Of a DNA stretch of 64,000 nucleotides, positions 1-13,700 are shown in pieces. Source of the DNA: Gordonia spumicola (lineage in GTDB: Bacteria; Actinomycetota; Actinomycetes; Mycobacteriales; Mycobacteriaceae). A model generated the notes under the pieces. It worked only from the letters and a program-made list of their open reading frames with translations, was not told the origin of the DNA and ran no database searches. The first letter of the stretch is position 1. Each line of letters opens with the position of its first letter. The DNA is taken from assembly GCF_009932475.1 (NCBI RefSeq), contig NZ_BJOV01000001.1, positions 347,375 to 411,374 of the forward strand, written 5' to 3'. The translations under genes were made by a program, and so were the position numbers.

Positions 1-1
1 G

Positions 2-1408
2 GCCGCCGCCCGCGTCGAATTCGACGTGCGCGACGCGGGCGACGACCTGCCGGGAGCGATCGCCGCGGTCACCGGTCGAGGTTTCGACCTGGCCGCCGAC
101 CTGCCCCTGCGCGCGGCCCTGCTGCGCACGGGCGACGACCATGTCCTGGTCCTGTCGATCCATCACATCAGCGCCGACGGCGCGTCGATGGCCCCGCTCG
201 CCGTCGACATGATGACGGCGTACGCCGCACGGGTGTCGGGCACGGCTCCGACCTGGCACGAGCTGCCGATCCAGTACTCCGACTTCGCCGACTGGCAGGC
301 CCGCAGGCTCGCCGCCGTCGGAGCCGACGGCCGGACGCTGGAACAGCGTCAGCTCGACTTCTGGCGGGACGCGCTCGCCGACGCCCCGTCGCGACTGGAA
401 CTGCCGATCGACAGGATTCGGCCCAAGAACCCGTCGTTCGTCGGGGACGCCGTCGACTTCGTCCTCGGCGCGGAGACCGTCGCCGCGCTCGACCGCCTCG
501 GACGGTCGTACGGGGCCTCGTTGTTCATGGTCACGCACGCCGCGTACGCGATCCTCCTGGCCCGGCTCGCCGGGCAGCGCGACGTGGTGGTCGGAACGCC
601 GTACGCGGGCCGCGACAACGCGGTCCTCGAACCCCTCGTCGGCATGTTCGTCAACACCCTCGCCCTACGCAGCCGGGTGGATCCGGGCGAGCGTTTCGTC
701 GACGTCCTGGACCGGGTGCGGGTCGACGACCTGGCGGCCATGGCGAACGCCGACGTCGCGTTCGACGACATCGTCGCCCGAACGGGCACCGGAGCGGGCT
801 CGTCGAGTGCGCTCTTCCAGGCGATGTTCGTCTTCCAGAACCTCGCGTTCCCGCGCGTGGAGATCGCGGGCCTGACGGTCAGCGCGGAGGACGAGCAGTT
901 GACGTCGGCGAAGGTCGACGTGCAGCTCACCCTCTTCCCGAGCGACCCGAAGGACCCGACCGCGGCAGGCGACGTGCGCGGCCAGCTCGTGTACTCGACC
1001 GACGTCTTCGCCCGCAGCACGGGCGAGGCCATGGTCGAGAGGTACGTGCGTCTCGTCGAGGCGATCGCGGCCGATCCGGAGGCGATCGTCGGCGACATCG
1101 ACCTGGACGAGCGGATCGACGAGGCCGCGGGCGACGCGCCGCGCGGCCTGTCCGACCTGGTCGCGGACGCGGCCGCCGCGATCCCGACCGCGGTGGCCGC
1201 CGAACACGACGGCTCCACCGTCACCTTCGGCGACATCGAGGCGACGATCGGGGCGCTGGAGGCCGCGATGCCCGGCACCGACCGCGACTCGCTGCTCACG
1301 ATGACCCTGATGAGCCTGCTGCCGACCGTGGGCCCGGCCGGGCCCGCCGCCTTGGAGGGCGTGCTCGCGATGCTGCGGGCGAACGCCTCGCCCGCGGACG
1401 CACGATAG
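2..1408 (+). CDS. NRPS subunit, C-terminal part (condensation domain plus A-like tail), 5' partial
   Basis: The frame is open from the window edge to the TAG at 1406-1408 (468 residues visible), so the gene starts upstream. Most of it is a condensation (C) domain. The catalytic HHISADG motif (HHxxxDG) is near nt 160-180, and the late signature [13 protein letters not shown] is near 630-665. C domains form the peptide bond between two carrier-bound residues. The last ~95 residues (nt ~1121-1405) are not C domain. They begin like the first ~40 residues of an adenylation domain (AVAAEHDGSTVTFGDIEA) and then become a helical Ala/Leu-rich tail. The next subunit opens with an adenylation domain, so this C domain should work with it across the subunit boundary. 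The tail may be a docking segment. The NRPS-C assignment is firm; the docking role is inferred. Confidence 0.93.
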   Translation, partial: AAARVEFDVRDAGDDLPGAIAAVTGRGFDLAADLPLRAALLRTGDDHVLVLSIHHISADGASMAPLAVDMMTAYAARVSGTAPTWHELPIQYSDFADWQARRLAAVGADGRTLEQRQLDFWRDALADAPSRLELPIDRIRPKNPSFVGDAVDFVLGAETVAALDRLGRSYGASLFMVTHAAYAILLARLAGQRDVVVGTPYAGRDNAVLEPLVGMFVNTLALRSRVDPGERFVDVLDRVRVDDLAAMANADVAFDDIVARTGTGAGSSSALFQAMFVFQNLAFPRVEIAGLTVSAEDEQLTSAKVDVQLTLFPSDPKDPTAAGDVRGQLVYSTDVFARSTGEAMVERYVRLVEAIAADPEAIVGDIDLDERIDEAAGDAPRGLSDLVADAAAAIPTAVAAEHDGSTVTFGDIEATIGALEAAMPGTDRDSLLTMTLMSLLPTVGPAGPAALEGVLAMLRANASPADAR

Positions 1409-1443
1409 ACGACCGAATGAATCGAGATAGGGGAGTGACCACC

Positions 1444-1780
1444 GTGGCTGACGCGACTGTCCTGAGTTCCAACTGGGGCACTGTGCCGACCACACTCGGT
1501 CTCGTCGCGGCGGCCGCGGCCCTGAAACCGACCGCCGACGCGGTGTCGGGTCCGGCGGGCCCGGTCTCCTTCGCCGATCTGCACAGCAGGCTCAGCGCCA
1601 CCGCCGGTGTGCTCGCCGCGCAGGGCCTGGACACCGATGGAGCCGTCACGCCCGGCGTCTCCGCGATCATCAAGACCCCCGAGATGTCGCCGGTGGACGC
1701 GATCATCGCCGCGGCGGGCGCCGTCGCCGGACTCCGCGCCGCGGCCGAAGCGATCATCGGGACCTCCGACTTCGCCTCGC
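1444..1780 (+). other. A-domain-like leader at N-terminus of second NRPS subunit
   Basis: About 110 residues precede the true A1 domain. They first resemble an A-domain start (AVSGPAGPVSFADLHSRL) and then break into a helical Ala/Ile-rich stretch, after which a second, complete A-domain start begins (RFADRVAVVDRDG). The C-terminal tail of the upstream subunit has the same make-up. A docking pair or a duplication scar would both explain this. Confidence 0.55.
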
Positions 1781-4700
1781 TGCCGGGTCTGTTCGCCTCG
1801 GCCGTGCACCGGTTCGCCGATCGAGTGGCCGTCGTCGACCGCGACGGGACGTCCCTCACCTACGCCGAGCTCGACCGTCGTTCGACGGCTCTCGCGCGCG
1901 CTCTCGTCGAGCGCGGTGTGGGGACGGACGTGACCGTCGCGATGGCCGTCGACCGCACGGTCGATCTGCCGATCGCGGTCCTCGGCGTCATGAAGGCCGG
2001 CGGCGCGTACATCCCGCTCGACCTCGCGCATCCGGTGGAACGCCTCCGCTACATCGTCGAGAACGCCCGACCCGGAGGGCTCCTCGTGGACCGTTCCGTC
2101 GGCGGAGGACTCGACGAGCTCGCACTCGACCGGTGGGACTTCAACGAGCTGATCGCGGCGGGGGAGCAGTCCACCACGGCGTTGCCGACCAGCGTCGATC
2201 CGGCGGCCTCTGCGTACGTGATCTACACGTCGGGGTCCACCGGCCGCCCCAAGGGCGTGCAGGTGGAGCACCGCAACGTCGTCGCGCTCATGGCGGCCGC
2301 ACAGTCCCACTACGGGTTCGACGAGCACGACGTGTGGTCCATGTTCCACTCGCACGCCTTCGACGTCTCCGTCTTCGAACTGTGGGGTCCGCTGCTGTTC
2401 GGCGGACGACTCGTCGTCGTCGACCGCGACGTCGCCCGTGAACCGAATCAGCTCGTCGCGCTGCTCGCCGCCGAGGGCGTCACCGTGTTCAGCCAGACGC
2501 CGTCGGCGTTCTACCAGTACGTGGAGGCCCGCGAACGCGTCGACGTCGCGAGCGCCATCCGATTCGTGGTCCTGGCGGGCGAGGCCGTCAGCTTCGAGCA
2601 GATGCGTCGTTGGTACCGCAGCTTCCCCGACGAGCAGACCGTCGTCGTCAACATGTACGGCATCACCGAGACCACCGTGCACACGACGTTCCGCGCGCTG
2701 TCCGCCGACCTCGTCGAATCGACCGACGCCTCGGACATCGGCGACGGACTGCCCGCGCTGACGGTCCACGTCCTCGACGAACGCCTCCGGCACACCGCCG
2801 ACGGCGTGCCCGGCGAGATCTACGTCAGCGGCCCGCAGGTGACCCGCGGTTACCAGAACCGCTCGGACCTCACGTCCACGCGGTTCGTCGCCGACCCGTT
2901 CGGCGCCGCGGGCGACCGCATGTACCGCTCCGGCGACATGGCGATCAGGCGCGGCGACACCGTCGAATACCTCGGGCGCAGCGACGGCCAGGTCCAGCTC
3001 CGCGGCTTCCGCGTCGAGATGGGCGAGGTGGAGGCGGGCATGCTCCGCGTCGACGAGGTGTCCGGCGCCGCCGCGATGGTCGTCACGGCGGCCAGCGGAG
3101 ACGACCTCCTCGTCGGCTACGTCGTGCCCGCCGACGGCGCGGCGATCGACGACGCCGCACTCCGCCAGGCGATCGGCGCGCATGTGCCGAGCTACATGGT
3201 CCCGGACGTCATCGTCGAACTCGATCAGCTGCCGCTGACCGTCAACGGCAAACTCGACCGCCGCGCCCTGCCCGAACCGTCGCTGCGGACCGCGGAGTTC
3301 GTCGAACCCGCGACCGACACCGAACGCCGCGTCGCGGCCGAGTTCGCGGCGGTCCTCGGCATCGACCGGATCAGCGCGAGCGCCTCGTTCTTCGACCTCG
3401 GCGGCAACTCCCTGGCCGCGGCCCGCATCGTCGGCCGCGTCGGCGAAGCCCTCGACGTCGACCTGACCGTCCGCGATCTCTTCGACGCGCCGACGGTCCG
3501 CGAACTCGCCGCGGCCGTCGCCGACCGAGCGCCCGCACTGCCCCCGATCGTCAGGGTCGAGAACCGCCCGGACCGCATCCCGCTGTCGTTCGCACAGCAG
3601 CGGATGTGGCTGGTCAACCGCACCGATCCGACGTCGGCCGCCTACAACATCCCCGCGCTCCTGCGGGTCTCCGGCGCCCTCGACCTCGACGCGTTGCACG
3701 CCGCCGTCATCGACGTCGCGGCCCGCCAGTCGGCCCTGCGGACGACCTTCCCCAGCGTCGGCGGCGGACCCGTGCAGAACGTCCACGGCACGGACCGGAT
3801 CGAATCGCTGCTCGACTGGGCCGTCGTCTCGAGCGCCGACGACGTCGCCGCCGCGTGCGCCACCGGATTCGACGTGACGACCGATCTGCCGATCCGCGTC
3901 CGCGTGCTCCGTCTCGAACCCGACGTGCACACGCTCGCGCTCATCACGCACCACATCGCGTCCGACGGCGAATCCGTGCGACCGCTCGTCGCCGACCTCG
4001 TCACCGCGTACCGGGCGCGCTCGGCCGGGCGGGCGCCGCAGTTCGCCCCGCTCGCGGTCGACGTCGTCGACGTCGCCCTCTGGGAACACGGAGCCCTCGG
4101 CTCGCCCGACGACGCGGCGTCGGTGACCGGGCGGCAGCTCGCGTACTGGACGCGGCAGCTCGCCGGGCTCGCCCCGATCGTGGACCTGCCGCTCGACCGG
4201 CCGCGACCGAGCGTCGCCTCCGGCCTCGGCCGCCGCGTGGAGTTCACGATCGATCCGGCGGTCGCCGACGGGATCGTCCGGGTGGCGGGCGAACTGTCGG
4301 CGTCGCCGTTCATGGTCGTCCACGCCGCGCTCGCGTCGCTCGTGGCCCGCCTCACCGGCGCCGACGACGTCGCGATCGGCACGCCCATCGCGGGCCGCGG
4401 ACAAGCCGTCCTCGATCCGCTCGTCGGGATGTTCGTCAACACCTTGATCCTGCGCACCCCGGTTCCACGCGACGCCACCTTCGACGACGTGATCGAAGCG
4501 GCCAAGACGGCCGACCTGGACGCGTTCGCCAACGCCGACGTCCCGTTCGAGTACGTCGTCGACGCGACGGGCGCCGAACGCTCCGCGGCGTTCGCACCGC
4601 TGTCTCAGGTGTGGTTCACGCTCGACGAGTCGGCGGCTCGCGACGCCCTCGACGGCGTGATCGACGGGTTGAGCATCGTCCCCGAGGACGTGGAGTCGGC

Positions 4701-7700
4701 ACAGGCGAAGGTCGACCTGTTCGTGCGCGTCGAGCGCGCCGCCGACCCGGCGTGGCGCGGTGAGGTGATCTACGCGGCCGACCTGTTCGAGCACGCCACC
4801 GTCGTCACCTTCGCCGACCGCCTCGTGCGACTGCTCACGGCCGGGGTCGCGGACCGGCACGCGCGTCTGGACTCCGTCGTCGTGGACGCGCCGCCGACCC
4901 GCCCCGCCGTCGACGCGCCCGCCGAGCCGGACGCGCCGCTGTCGGCCGAGATCGTCACCGGCGGGCCCGCGACCGCGCCCGAACTGCTCTCGGAGATCTT
5001 CGCTCGCGCTGCGGCCGCGCACGGCCCGCGGCTCGCGGTGGCCGACGAGTCGAGCCGCCTCACCTACGCCGAGCTCGACCGGGCGTCCAACCGACTCGCC
5101 CGACGTCTTCTCGCGCTCGGCGCGGGACCGGAGATGCTCGTCGCCCTGGCCGTCGGCAGGTCGACCACGCTGCTCGTCGCGATCTGGGCCACCGCCAAGA
5201 CCGGGGCGGGCTACGTCCCGATCGACCCCGACTATCCGGCCGACCGGGTGACGGCGATGATCGAGGACTCCGGTGCGCGCATCGGCCTCACCGTGTCCGG
5301 CGGCCGTGATCTGCCGACGTCGGGTGTCGATTGGACGGTCGTCGACGCGGACGCCCTGATCGCCGACCTCTCGGGAACAGACACCGAGCCGATCCGGGCC
5401 GACGAACTCAACGGGGTCGCCCGGACCGACAACGTCGCCTACGTCATCTACACGTCCGGGTCGACAGGGCGCCCCAAGGGCGTGTCGGTGACGCACGTCG
5501 GCCTGAAGAACTTCGCGGTCGAGGAGGCACGCCGGTCGGGTGCGGACGAGTACTCCCGTGTCCTCGGCTTCGCGTCACCCAGCTTCGACGCGTCCGTCCT
5601 GGAGTATCTGCTCGCCACGATCAGCGGCGGCACGCTGGTGTACCGTCCCGCCGCGGCGGTCGGCGGAGCCGCGCTGACGCAGTTGATGCTCACCTCGGCG
5701 ATCACCCACACGTTCCTGACCCCGACGGTCCTGTCGACCCTCGACCCGATGTCGTTGCCCGCGCTGCGCGTCGTCTACGCGGGCGGTGAGGCCGTCCCGC
5801 GGTCGCTGAAGGACGCGTGGGCACAGCACCTGCGCATTCAGAACCTGTACGGGCCGACGGAGACGACGATCGGCGTCGCGATCAGCGCGCCCATGGCGCC
5901 CGGTGCGCCCGTCGCGCTCGGCGGACCGATCGCCGGGGTCGGATTCCTGGTGCTCGACGCCGCACTCCGCCCCACGCCGGACGGCGTGGCCGGCGAACTG
6001 TACGTGGTCGGCGGGGCACTGTCGCGTGGCTACCTCGACCGCCCCGGACTGACGGCGGAACGGTTCGTCGCCGACCCGTTCACGCCGGGCGGCCGCATGT
6101 ACCGGACCGGCGACCTCGTCCGGTGGCGCGTCGACGCGTCGGGCGACCGGGTCCTCGACTACTCCGGGCGCACCGATGATCAGGTGAAACTCCGCGGCCT
6201 GCGCATCGAACTCGGCGAGATCGAGGCCGCGCTCGCCGATCACGACGCCGTCGCCTCGGCGGTCGTCGTCGGCGTCGGCGGCTCGGTCGCCACCGCCCTC
6301 GCGGGCTATGTGGTCCCCGTCCCCGGCGCCGCGGTCGACGCCGCCGAACTGCGCGCCCACCTCGGCGCCCGCCTGCCCGCCCACATGGTCCCCGCGTCGG
6401 TGACCCTGCTCGACGGACTGCCGCTGACCCCGGTCGGCAAGCTCGACAAGGCCGCCCTGCCCGAACCCGTCGTCGAGGTCGTCGAGCACGTGGCCCCGGC
6501 GACGGAGGCGGAGACCGCGGTCGCCGCGGCGTTCGCCGACGTCCTCGGCGGCGAGCCAGTCTCGGTGACGGCGAGCTTCTTCGATCTCGGCGGCGACTCG
6601 CTGTCGGCGATGCGCCTCGCCGGACGCATCGAGTCCGCGCTCGGCGTCTCCGCGTCCATTCAGGACGTGTTCGACGCTCCGACGGTGCGCGGACTCGCCG
6701 AACGCGTCCTCCGCAACGACGCCGCACTTCCTCCGGTGACCCGCGCCGAGCCGCGACCGGACCGGATCCCGCTGTCGTACGCGCAGCAGCGCATGTGGTT
6801 CATCAACAGGTTCGACCCGAGCGCCCCGACCTACAACGTCCCGGTCGTCATCGCGATCGCGGGAGCCCTGGACGTCGACGCGCTGGCCGCGGCGTTCGGC
6901 GACGTCGTCGCGCGACACGAGTCGCTGCGCACCCGATTCCCCGACGACGACGGCGTGCCCTACCAGGACGTGTCGGCCGTCGACGAGCCGGACTGGGCGG
7001 TCGCCGGGTCCCGCGCGGACATCGACGCCGACCTGCGTCGCGGGTTCGACGTCCGGACCGATCGACCGATCCGGGCGCGGCTCGCGCGGACCGGCGAGGA
7101 CGACCACGTGCTCGCCGTGGTCGCCCACCACATCGTCGCCGACGGCGAGTCGCTCGGACCGTTGGTGGCTGATCTCCTGGCCGCGTATGCGGCGCGGTCG
7201 GCGGGGGAGAGCCCTCGCTTCGAGCCGCTGCCCGTCCAGTTCGCCGACGTCGCAGTCTGGGAACGGGCGGTCCTCGGCGAGCTGACCGACCCGGAGTCGC
7301 TCGTCGCCGCGCAACTCGATCATTGGCGGGGCGTGCTCGCCGGATCGCCCGCCGTGATCGACCTGCCCGCCGACCGTCCCCGACCCGCCGTCGCGTCCGG
7401 ACGCGGTGGACTGGTCGAGTTCGACGTGCCCGACCGCGTCGCTCGCGCCGTCGAGGAGATCGCGGCGGCCAGGGGCTCCACCGTGTTCATGGTCTTGCAC
7501 GCCGCGCTCGCGGTGCTGCTGGCGCGGCTGTCGGCGACCACCGATATCGCGATCTCCACCCCGTCCGCCGGGCGGGCCGATCCGTCGCTCGACGGCCTCG
7601 TCGGCATGCGGGTCAACACGCTCGTCCTGCGCACCGAGATCGATCTCGGGAAGTCGTTCGTCGACCTTCTCGACGCTGTCCGACGGACCGACCTGGAAGC

Positions 7701-10700
7701 CCTCGGCCACGCTGACGTGCCGTTCGAGGCCGTCGTCGACGCCGTGGCTCCGGTCCGCAGCGAGGCGTTCGCGCCCCTCGCACAAGTGATGCTCTCGTTC
7801 GACCCGGTCGGTTCGATCGACCGCGACGGCGTCGACGCCGCGGGCGTCACGTTCACCGAGCTCGCGCCCGCGGTCGTCCCCGCGCACCGCGACCTCACCG
7901 TCGTGGTGTCGGCCGGTCAGACGTGGACGGCGTCGGCCGTCTACGCGGCGGACCTCTTCGACGAGGCGACGGCGCACACTCTGGCCGCATCGTTCGTCGA
8001 CCTGCTCGACGGCCTCGTCGCCGCCCCGGACTCCGCGGTCGGCGACGTCCCCCTCCTGAGCGACTCGGACGTCGACGGGCTCCTGGCGTGGTCCACCGGT
8101 CCGACGGCGGGCGACGTCGATCCGTTGACCTGCGCGACGGCGGCGACGCGCGTCGGCGACGACGCGGCGTTGGTGTTCGGCGACCGCGAGGTGTCCCGGA
8201 CCGAGTTCGCCGCGCGCGTCAACGTGCTCGCGCGCACCCTCATCGGACACGGTGTGGGTCCCGGCAGCGCGGTCGCGGTCTGCATGGAGCGGAGCGTGGA
8301 ACTGCTCGTCGGCGTCCACGCGATCACCGCGGCCGGCGGCCAGTACGTGCCGCTCGACCCGCAGGCCCCCGTCGGCCGCAGCGGTCACATGCTCGCCACG
8401 GCTGGCGTCGACCTCGCGCTGGTCCGGGCGGGCGCACCCGTCCCGTCCGCCGTCGCCGAGGTCACCGTGATCGGTGTCGACTCCGCGGCGCCGATCGTCG
8501 GCGACGCCGGGCCTGTCGACGACGCCGAGCGAACGGCCCCGATCCGCCCGACCGACGCCCTGTACACCCTGTTCACCTCCGGCTCGACGGGCAGGCCGAA
8601 GGGCGTCACCGTCTCGCACGAGGCGGTGGCGAACCGTCTGGCCTGGATGAACGCGTGGTACCCGATCTCCGCCGACGACAGGGTGCTCCACAAGACGCCC
8701 GTCACCTTCGACGTGTCGGTGTGGGAGCTGTACTGGCCGCTCCTGCACGGCGTGCCGCTCGTGATCGCCGAACCGGGTCGTCACGGCGACCCGTCGTACC
8801 TGGCCGGGTTGATCGCCGACCGACGGATCAGCGTCCTGCACTTCGTGCCGTCGATGCTCGCGGCGTTCGTGGACGTCCTCGGCGACCGGGTCGCGTCCCT
8901 CGGCTCGCTGCGACACGTCTTCGCATCGGGCGAGGCGCTCACCCCGGCGGTCGCGGGCGCGCTGCTCGACCGACTGCCCGGCGTCGGACTCCACAACCTG
9001 TACGGTCCGACGGAGGCGGCCGTCGACGTCACCGCCCGCACGGTGGCCCCCGGCGACACCGCCGTCACCATCGGTCGGCCCGTGCCCGGTGTCACGACGC
9101 TCGTCCTCGACGCGCGCCTGCGTCCGACGCCGGTCGGCGTACCCGGTGAGCTGTACCTCGGCGGAGTCCAAGTGGCGCGCGGCTACGCGGCGCGGCCGGA
9201 CCTGACCGCCGAACGCTTCGTCGCGGACCCGTACGGTCCCGCGGGCGGCCGCCTCTACCGGACCGGCGACGCCGTCCGGTGGACCGCGGACGGCGAGCTC
9301 GACTACCTCGGACGCACCGATTTCCAGGTCAAACTGCGCGGTCAGCGCATCGAACTCGGCGAGATCGAGTCGGTCATCGGCGGCGCGCCAGGCGTGGTGC
9401 ACGCGGCGGCCGTCGTCGTCGACACGCCGGGCGGACAACAGCTGGTCGGCTACTACGCCCCGGACACGGTCGAGACGGACACCGTGAGCGCCGCGGTCGC
9501 CTCCGCCTTGCCGGAGTACATGCGGCCCGCCGTGTGGGTGCCGCTCGAGTCCGTTCCGCTGACGACCTCGGGCAAGGTCGATCGTCGCGCACTTCCCGCG
9601 CCGACGGTCGGCGACCGCGAGTACGTCGCGCCCGCGGCGGGCCGGGAGAGCGCCGTCGCCGACGTGTTCGCCGTCCTCCTCGGCGTGCCGGTCGGCGAGG
9701 TGTCGGCGACGACCTCGTTCTTCGAACTAGGCGGCAATTCGCTGTCGGGCATGCGCCTGGTGTCCAGGGTCGGCGAGGCGCTCGGCGTCGACGTCACCAT
9801 TCGGGACGTGTTCGACGCGCCGACGGTCCGCGACCTCGTCGCACTCCTCGACGGCCGGGCGGCGGCGCTGCCCGCCGTCGTCCGAACCGACCCCCGACCA
9901 CCCGTGGTCCCGGTGTCGCGCGCCCAGCAGCGCATGTGGTTCCTCAACCAGTTCGACCCGGCGTCGGGCGCGTACAACATCCCGCTGGTGCTGCGGCTCG
10001 ACGGCGCCGTCGACGCCGTCGTCCTGTCCGAGGCGCTCGGGGACGTCGTCGAGCGGCACGAGGTGCTGCGGACGGTGTACCCGACGGTCGACGGCAGGCC
10101 GGTGCAGCGGGTCCTCGACTCCGACACCGCACGGCGCGACCTCGACTGGGCGACCGTCTCCGACATCGACGCCCTGCTCGCGTCCACCGCCGACGGCTTC
10201 GACGTGAGCGTCGTGGCGCCCGTCCGGGGCCGTGTCCTCGTCGGCGACACCGGTGTCGCCGTCGCGATCACCGTCCACCACATCGCGTTCGACGGCGAGT
10301 CGGTCCCCGTCCTGGCTCGCGATCTGCTCGCGGCCTACGCAGCCAGGGCACACGGCTCCACCGGAGCGGCTCCGCTCGACGTCCAGTACGCCGACTACGC
10401 GCTCTGGCAGTCGACGCACCTGGGCTCCACCGATGACGCCGACACGCCGCTCGGCAGGCAGAGCGCGTACTGGGCGGCGCACCTCGTGGACCTGCCGCAG
10501 GTCACCGACCTGCCGATGGACCGCCCGCGGCCGTCGACGCAGCAGACCGCGGGCGGCCGGGTCGTCGCCGAGCTCGACGACTCGATCGCCGACGGGGTCG
10601 CCGCGCTGGCGGCGCGGTACTCGATGACGCCGTTCATGGTCACCGAGGCGGCCTTCGCCGTCACCCTCGCCCGGCTGGCGTCGACGCGCGTCGCCGCGAT

Positions 10701-13700
10701 CGGAACGGTGGTCGCCGGACGGTCCGACGCCGCCCTGGACGATCTCGTCGGGATGTTCGTCAACACCCTCGTGCTGCGGACCGACGTCGCCCCGTCGGCC
10801 CGAGTCTCCGACATCCTGGCAGACACCAGGACCACCGTCCTCGACGCGTTCGCCAACGCCGACGTCGCCCTCGACGACCTGGTCGACAGTCTCGGGGCCG
10901 AACGATCCGCGGCGTATCCGCCGCTCGCACAGGTCACGTTCACCTACGGGGACAAGGCCGACCCGACGGCGGTCGTCGAGGCGGCCGGGATCCGCGCGCA
11001 GGCGTTGGCCCCGACCGACGTCGAGGCCAAGTTCGAGCTGATGGCCGCCGTGCAGGAGCGCACCGCGACGGCCCCGATGAGCCTGGAACTCGTCTACGCC
11101 ACCGCATTGTTCGACGAGTCGACGGTCGTGGGATTCGCCGACGTCTACCGCCGCGTGCTGGCCGCGATGATCGCCGACCAGGACGTCGCCGTCGGTGACA
11201 TCGTGATCGCCGATACGCGCCGCGCGTCGCGGCCCGCGATCGAGACCGTCGCGGTCGGCGGCGACGTCGAGGGCGGAACGCTCGTCGACGTCCTCGCCCG
11301 GCGCGACCTCGATCCGACACATCCCGCGCTGATCTGCGACGGCGTCGAGATCGACTACGACGAGTTCGAGGCCAGGACGAACACGATCGCCCGAGCCCTG
11401 CTCGAGCGGGGCGTGACGCCGGACGACGTGATCGCGATCGGCCTGGAACGGTCGATCGACTCGGTCCTCGCCGTGTGGGGCGTGGTGAAGGCGGGCGCGG
11501 CCTACGTACCCGTCGATCCGGCGTATCCGCAGGACCGCATCGACTACATGCTCGCCGACTCGGCCGTCGAGATCGGCATCACCGACGCGGCCACCCGTCA
11601 CCGACTCGGCCGGTCGGGGACCGACTGGCTCGAGCTGGCGCAGTTGGGCTCCGACCGCGACGACGACATCGAGGACGCCGAGCGCAACGGCTCGGTCCGT
11701 GTCGCGAACCTCGCCTATCTGATCTACACGTCCGGCTCCACGGGCCGCCCGAAGGCCGTCGGCGTCTCGCACAGCGGTGTCGCCGACCTCGTCGACTCCC
11801 ACGCCAAGGTCACCGGCTCGCGTGACGACGACCCCGACACCAGGATCCTGCACGTCGCGTCGCCGAGCTTCGACGCGTCGTTCTTCGAGATGGCGTGGGC
11901 GATCCTCGCCGGACACACCCTGGTGATCGCACCGCACGCCGACTATGCGGGGGACGCCCTCGCCGAGGTCATCGACCGCGATGAGGTCACCGATCTCGTC
12001 ATCACCCCGTCGGTGCTGGCGACCGTCGACCCGGAACGGGCCGACAGCGTCCGCAACCTCGCGACGGCAGGCGAGGCGTGCCCGCCCGAACTCGTCGAAC
12101 GGTGGACACGACGCGGCCGTCGGATCTTCAACTTCTACGGGCCGTCCGAGACCACGGTGTGGGCGACGCGGTCGCGCATGATGGCCGGCAAACCGGTCAC
12201 CATCGGCAAGGCGATCACCGGCTTCACCACCCGTGTCCTCGACGCCAGGCTCCACGAGACGCCGGTCGGCGTCGTCGGCGAGCTGTACCTGTCGGCGGCC
12301 GGACTGGCCCGAGGCGATCTCGGACGCTCCGGGCTGACCGCGACGAGTTTCGTCGCCGACCCGTTCGGCGCCCCCGGCGACCGCATGTACGCGACCGGCG
12401 ACCTCGTCCGACTCACCAGATCCGGCGACATCGAATTCGCCGGACGCGCCGACCACCAGGTCAAGATCAACGGTCAACGCGTGGAACTCGGCGAGATCGA
12501 AGCCGTCCTCGCCGATCGGGGCGGTGTCGCGCAGGCGCTCGTCATCGGCCGCGACAGCCGTGTCGGCGACCGCACGCACACCCAGCTCGTGGCCTATCTC
12601 GTCGCGAAGCCGGGAGCCCGGGTCGACGCCGACGCCGTGCTGGACGACGCCGCGACCCGTCTCGCGGCGCACATGGTGCCGACCACCGCGATCGTCATCG
12701 ACGAGATCCCGCTGACCCCGACGGGCAAACTCGACCGGGAAGCGCTGCCCGAACCCGACACCGCGGAGCGCGCCGAACACGTCGCTCCGGGCAGCGACGC
12801 CGAACAGACCCTCGCCCGCATCGTCGGCGGACTCCTCGGCCTCGACGCCGTCAGCGTGACGGAGTCGTTCTTCGCGCTCGGCGGCGACTCCATCATGTCG
12901 ATCCAACTGTCGTCCGCGGCGAAGGCCGCGGGGCTGCGGCTGACGCCCCGCGAGATCTTCGAGCTCAAGACGATCCGAGCGATGGCGGCTCAGACGGCAG
13001 GCGGTTCCCGCGTGGCCGAGCTTCCCGAGCCCGACGGTGGACCGCGCGGCGACACGCCGCTGCCCGCCGGTGTCGGATGGATGCTCGAGAACTCCGTCAC
13101 CGACGCCGACCACGCCGACTTCTCCCAGTCCGCGGTGCTTCACGCGCCCGCCGGGCTCACCGTGGAACAGCTCCGGGACCTCGTCGACGCGCTCGTTGCG
13201 GCCCATCCGATGATGTCGGCGACGCTCCGCCGATCCGCGGACGGCCATGCCGTGCTGGAGTCGGGTGCGCCGTTCGATCCGGTCGGCGCGGTATCGGCCC
13301 GCACGACGGATACGGCCGTCGGAACGGCTGGCTTCGCCCACGCGGTCACCGAGGCCTTCGCGGCGGTGAGCCGCGACCTCGACCCGGCGGCGGGCCGGCT
13401 CGTCCGGGCGGTCCTGCTGACCGACCCGTCGGGTGCGGGGCGCATCGTCGTGGTGATCCATCATCTCGGGATCGACGCCGTCTCCTGGCGGATCGTCGTC
13501 GAGGACCTGATCACGGCGCGGGCCCAGCAGGTCGACGGTCGCGACATCGATCTGCGGCCCGAAGGCACGTCGGCGCGCGCGTGGTCGACGGCGTTGGCCG
13601 CCGACCGGGAAGCCCGGTCCGCCGAGGTCGACTTCTGGCTCGCGCGGTCACCCGAACGCGTCACCGACTTCGGGGTGAGCCTCGACCGTGATCGCGATCG

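Noticed and set aside
2610..4763. Second + strand frame inside the NRPS (717 residues, Arg-rich)
   Set aside because: It is an out-of-frame shadow with extreme Arg/Pro content; the A1-T1-C1 domains are in the other frame.
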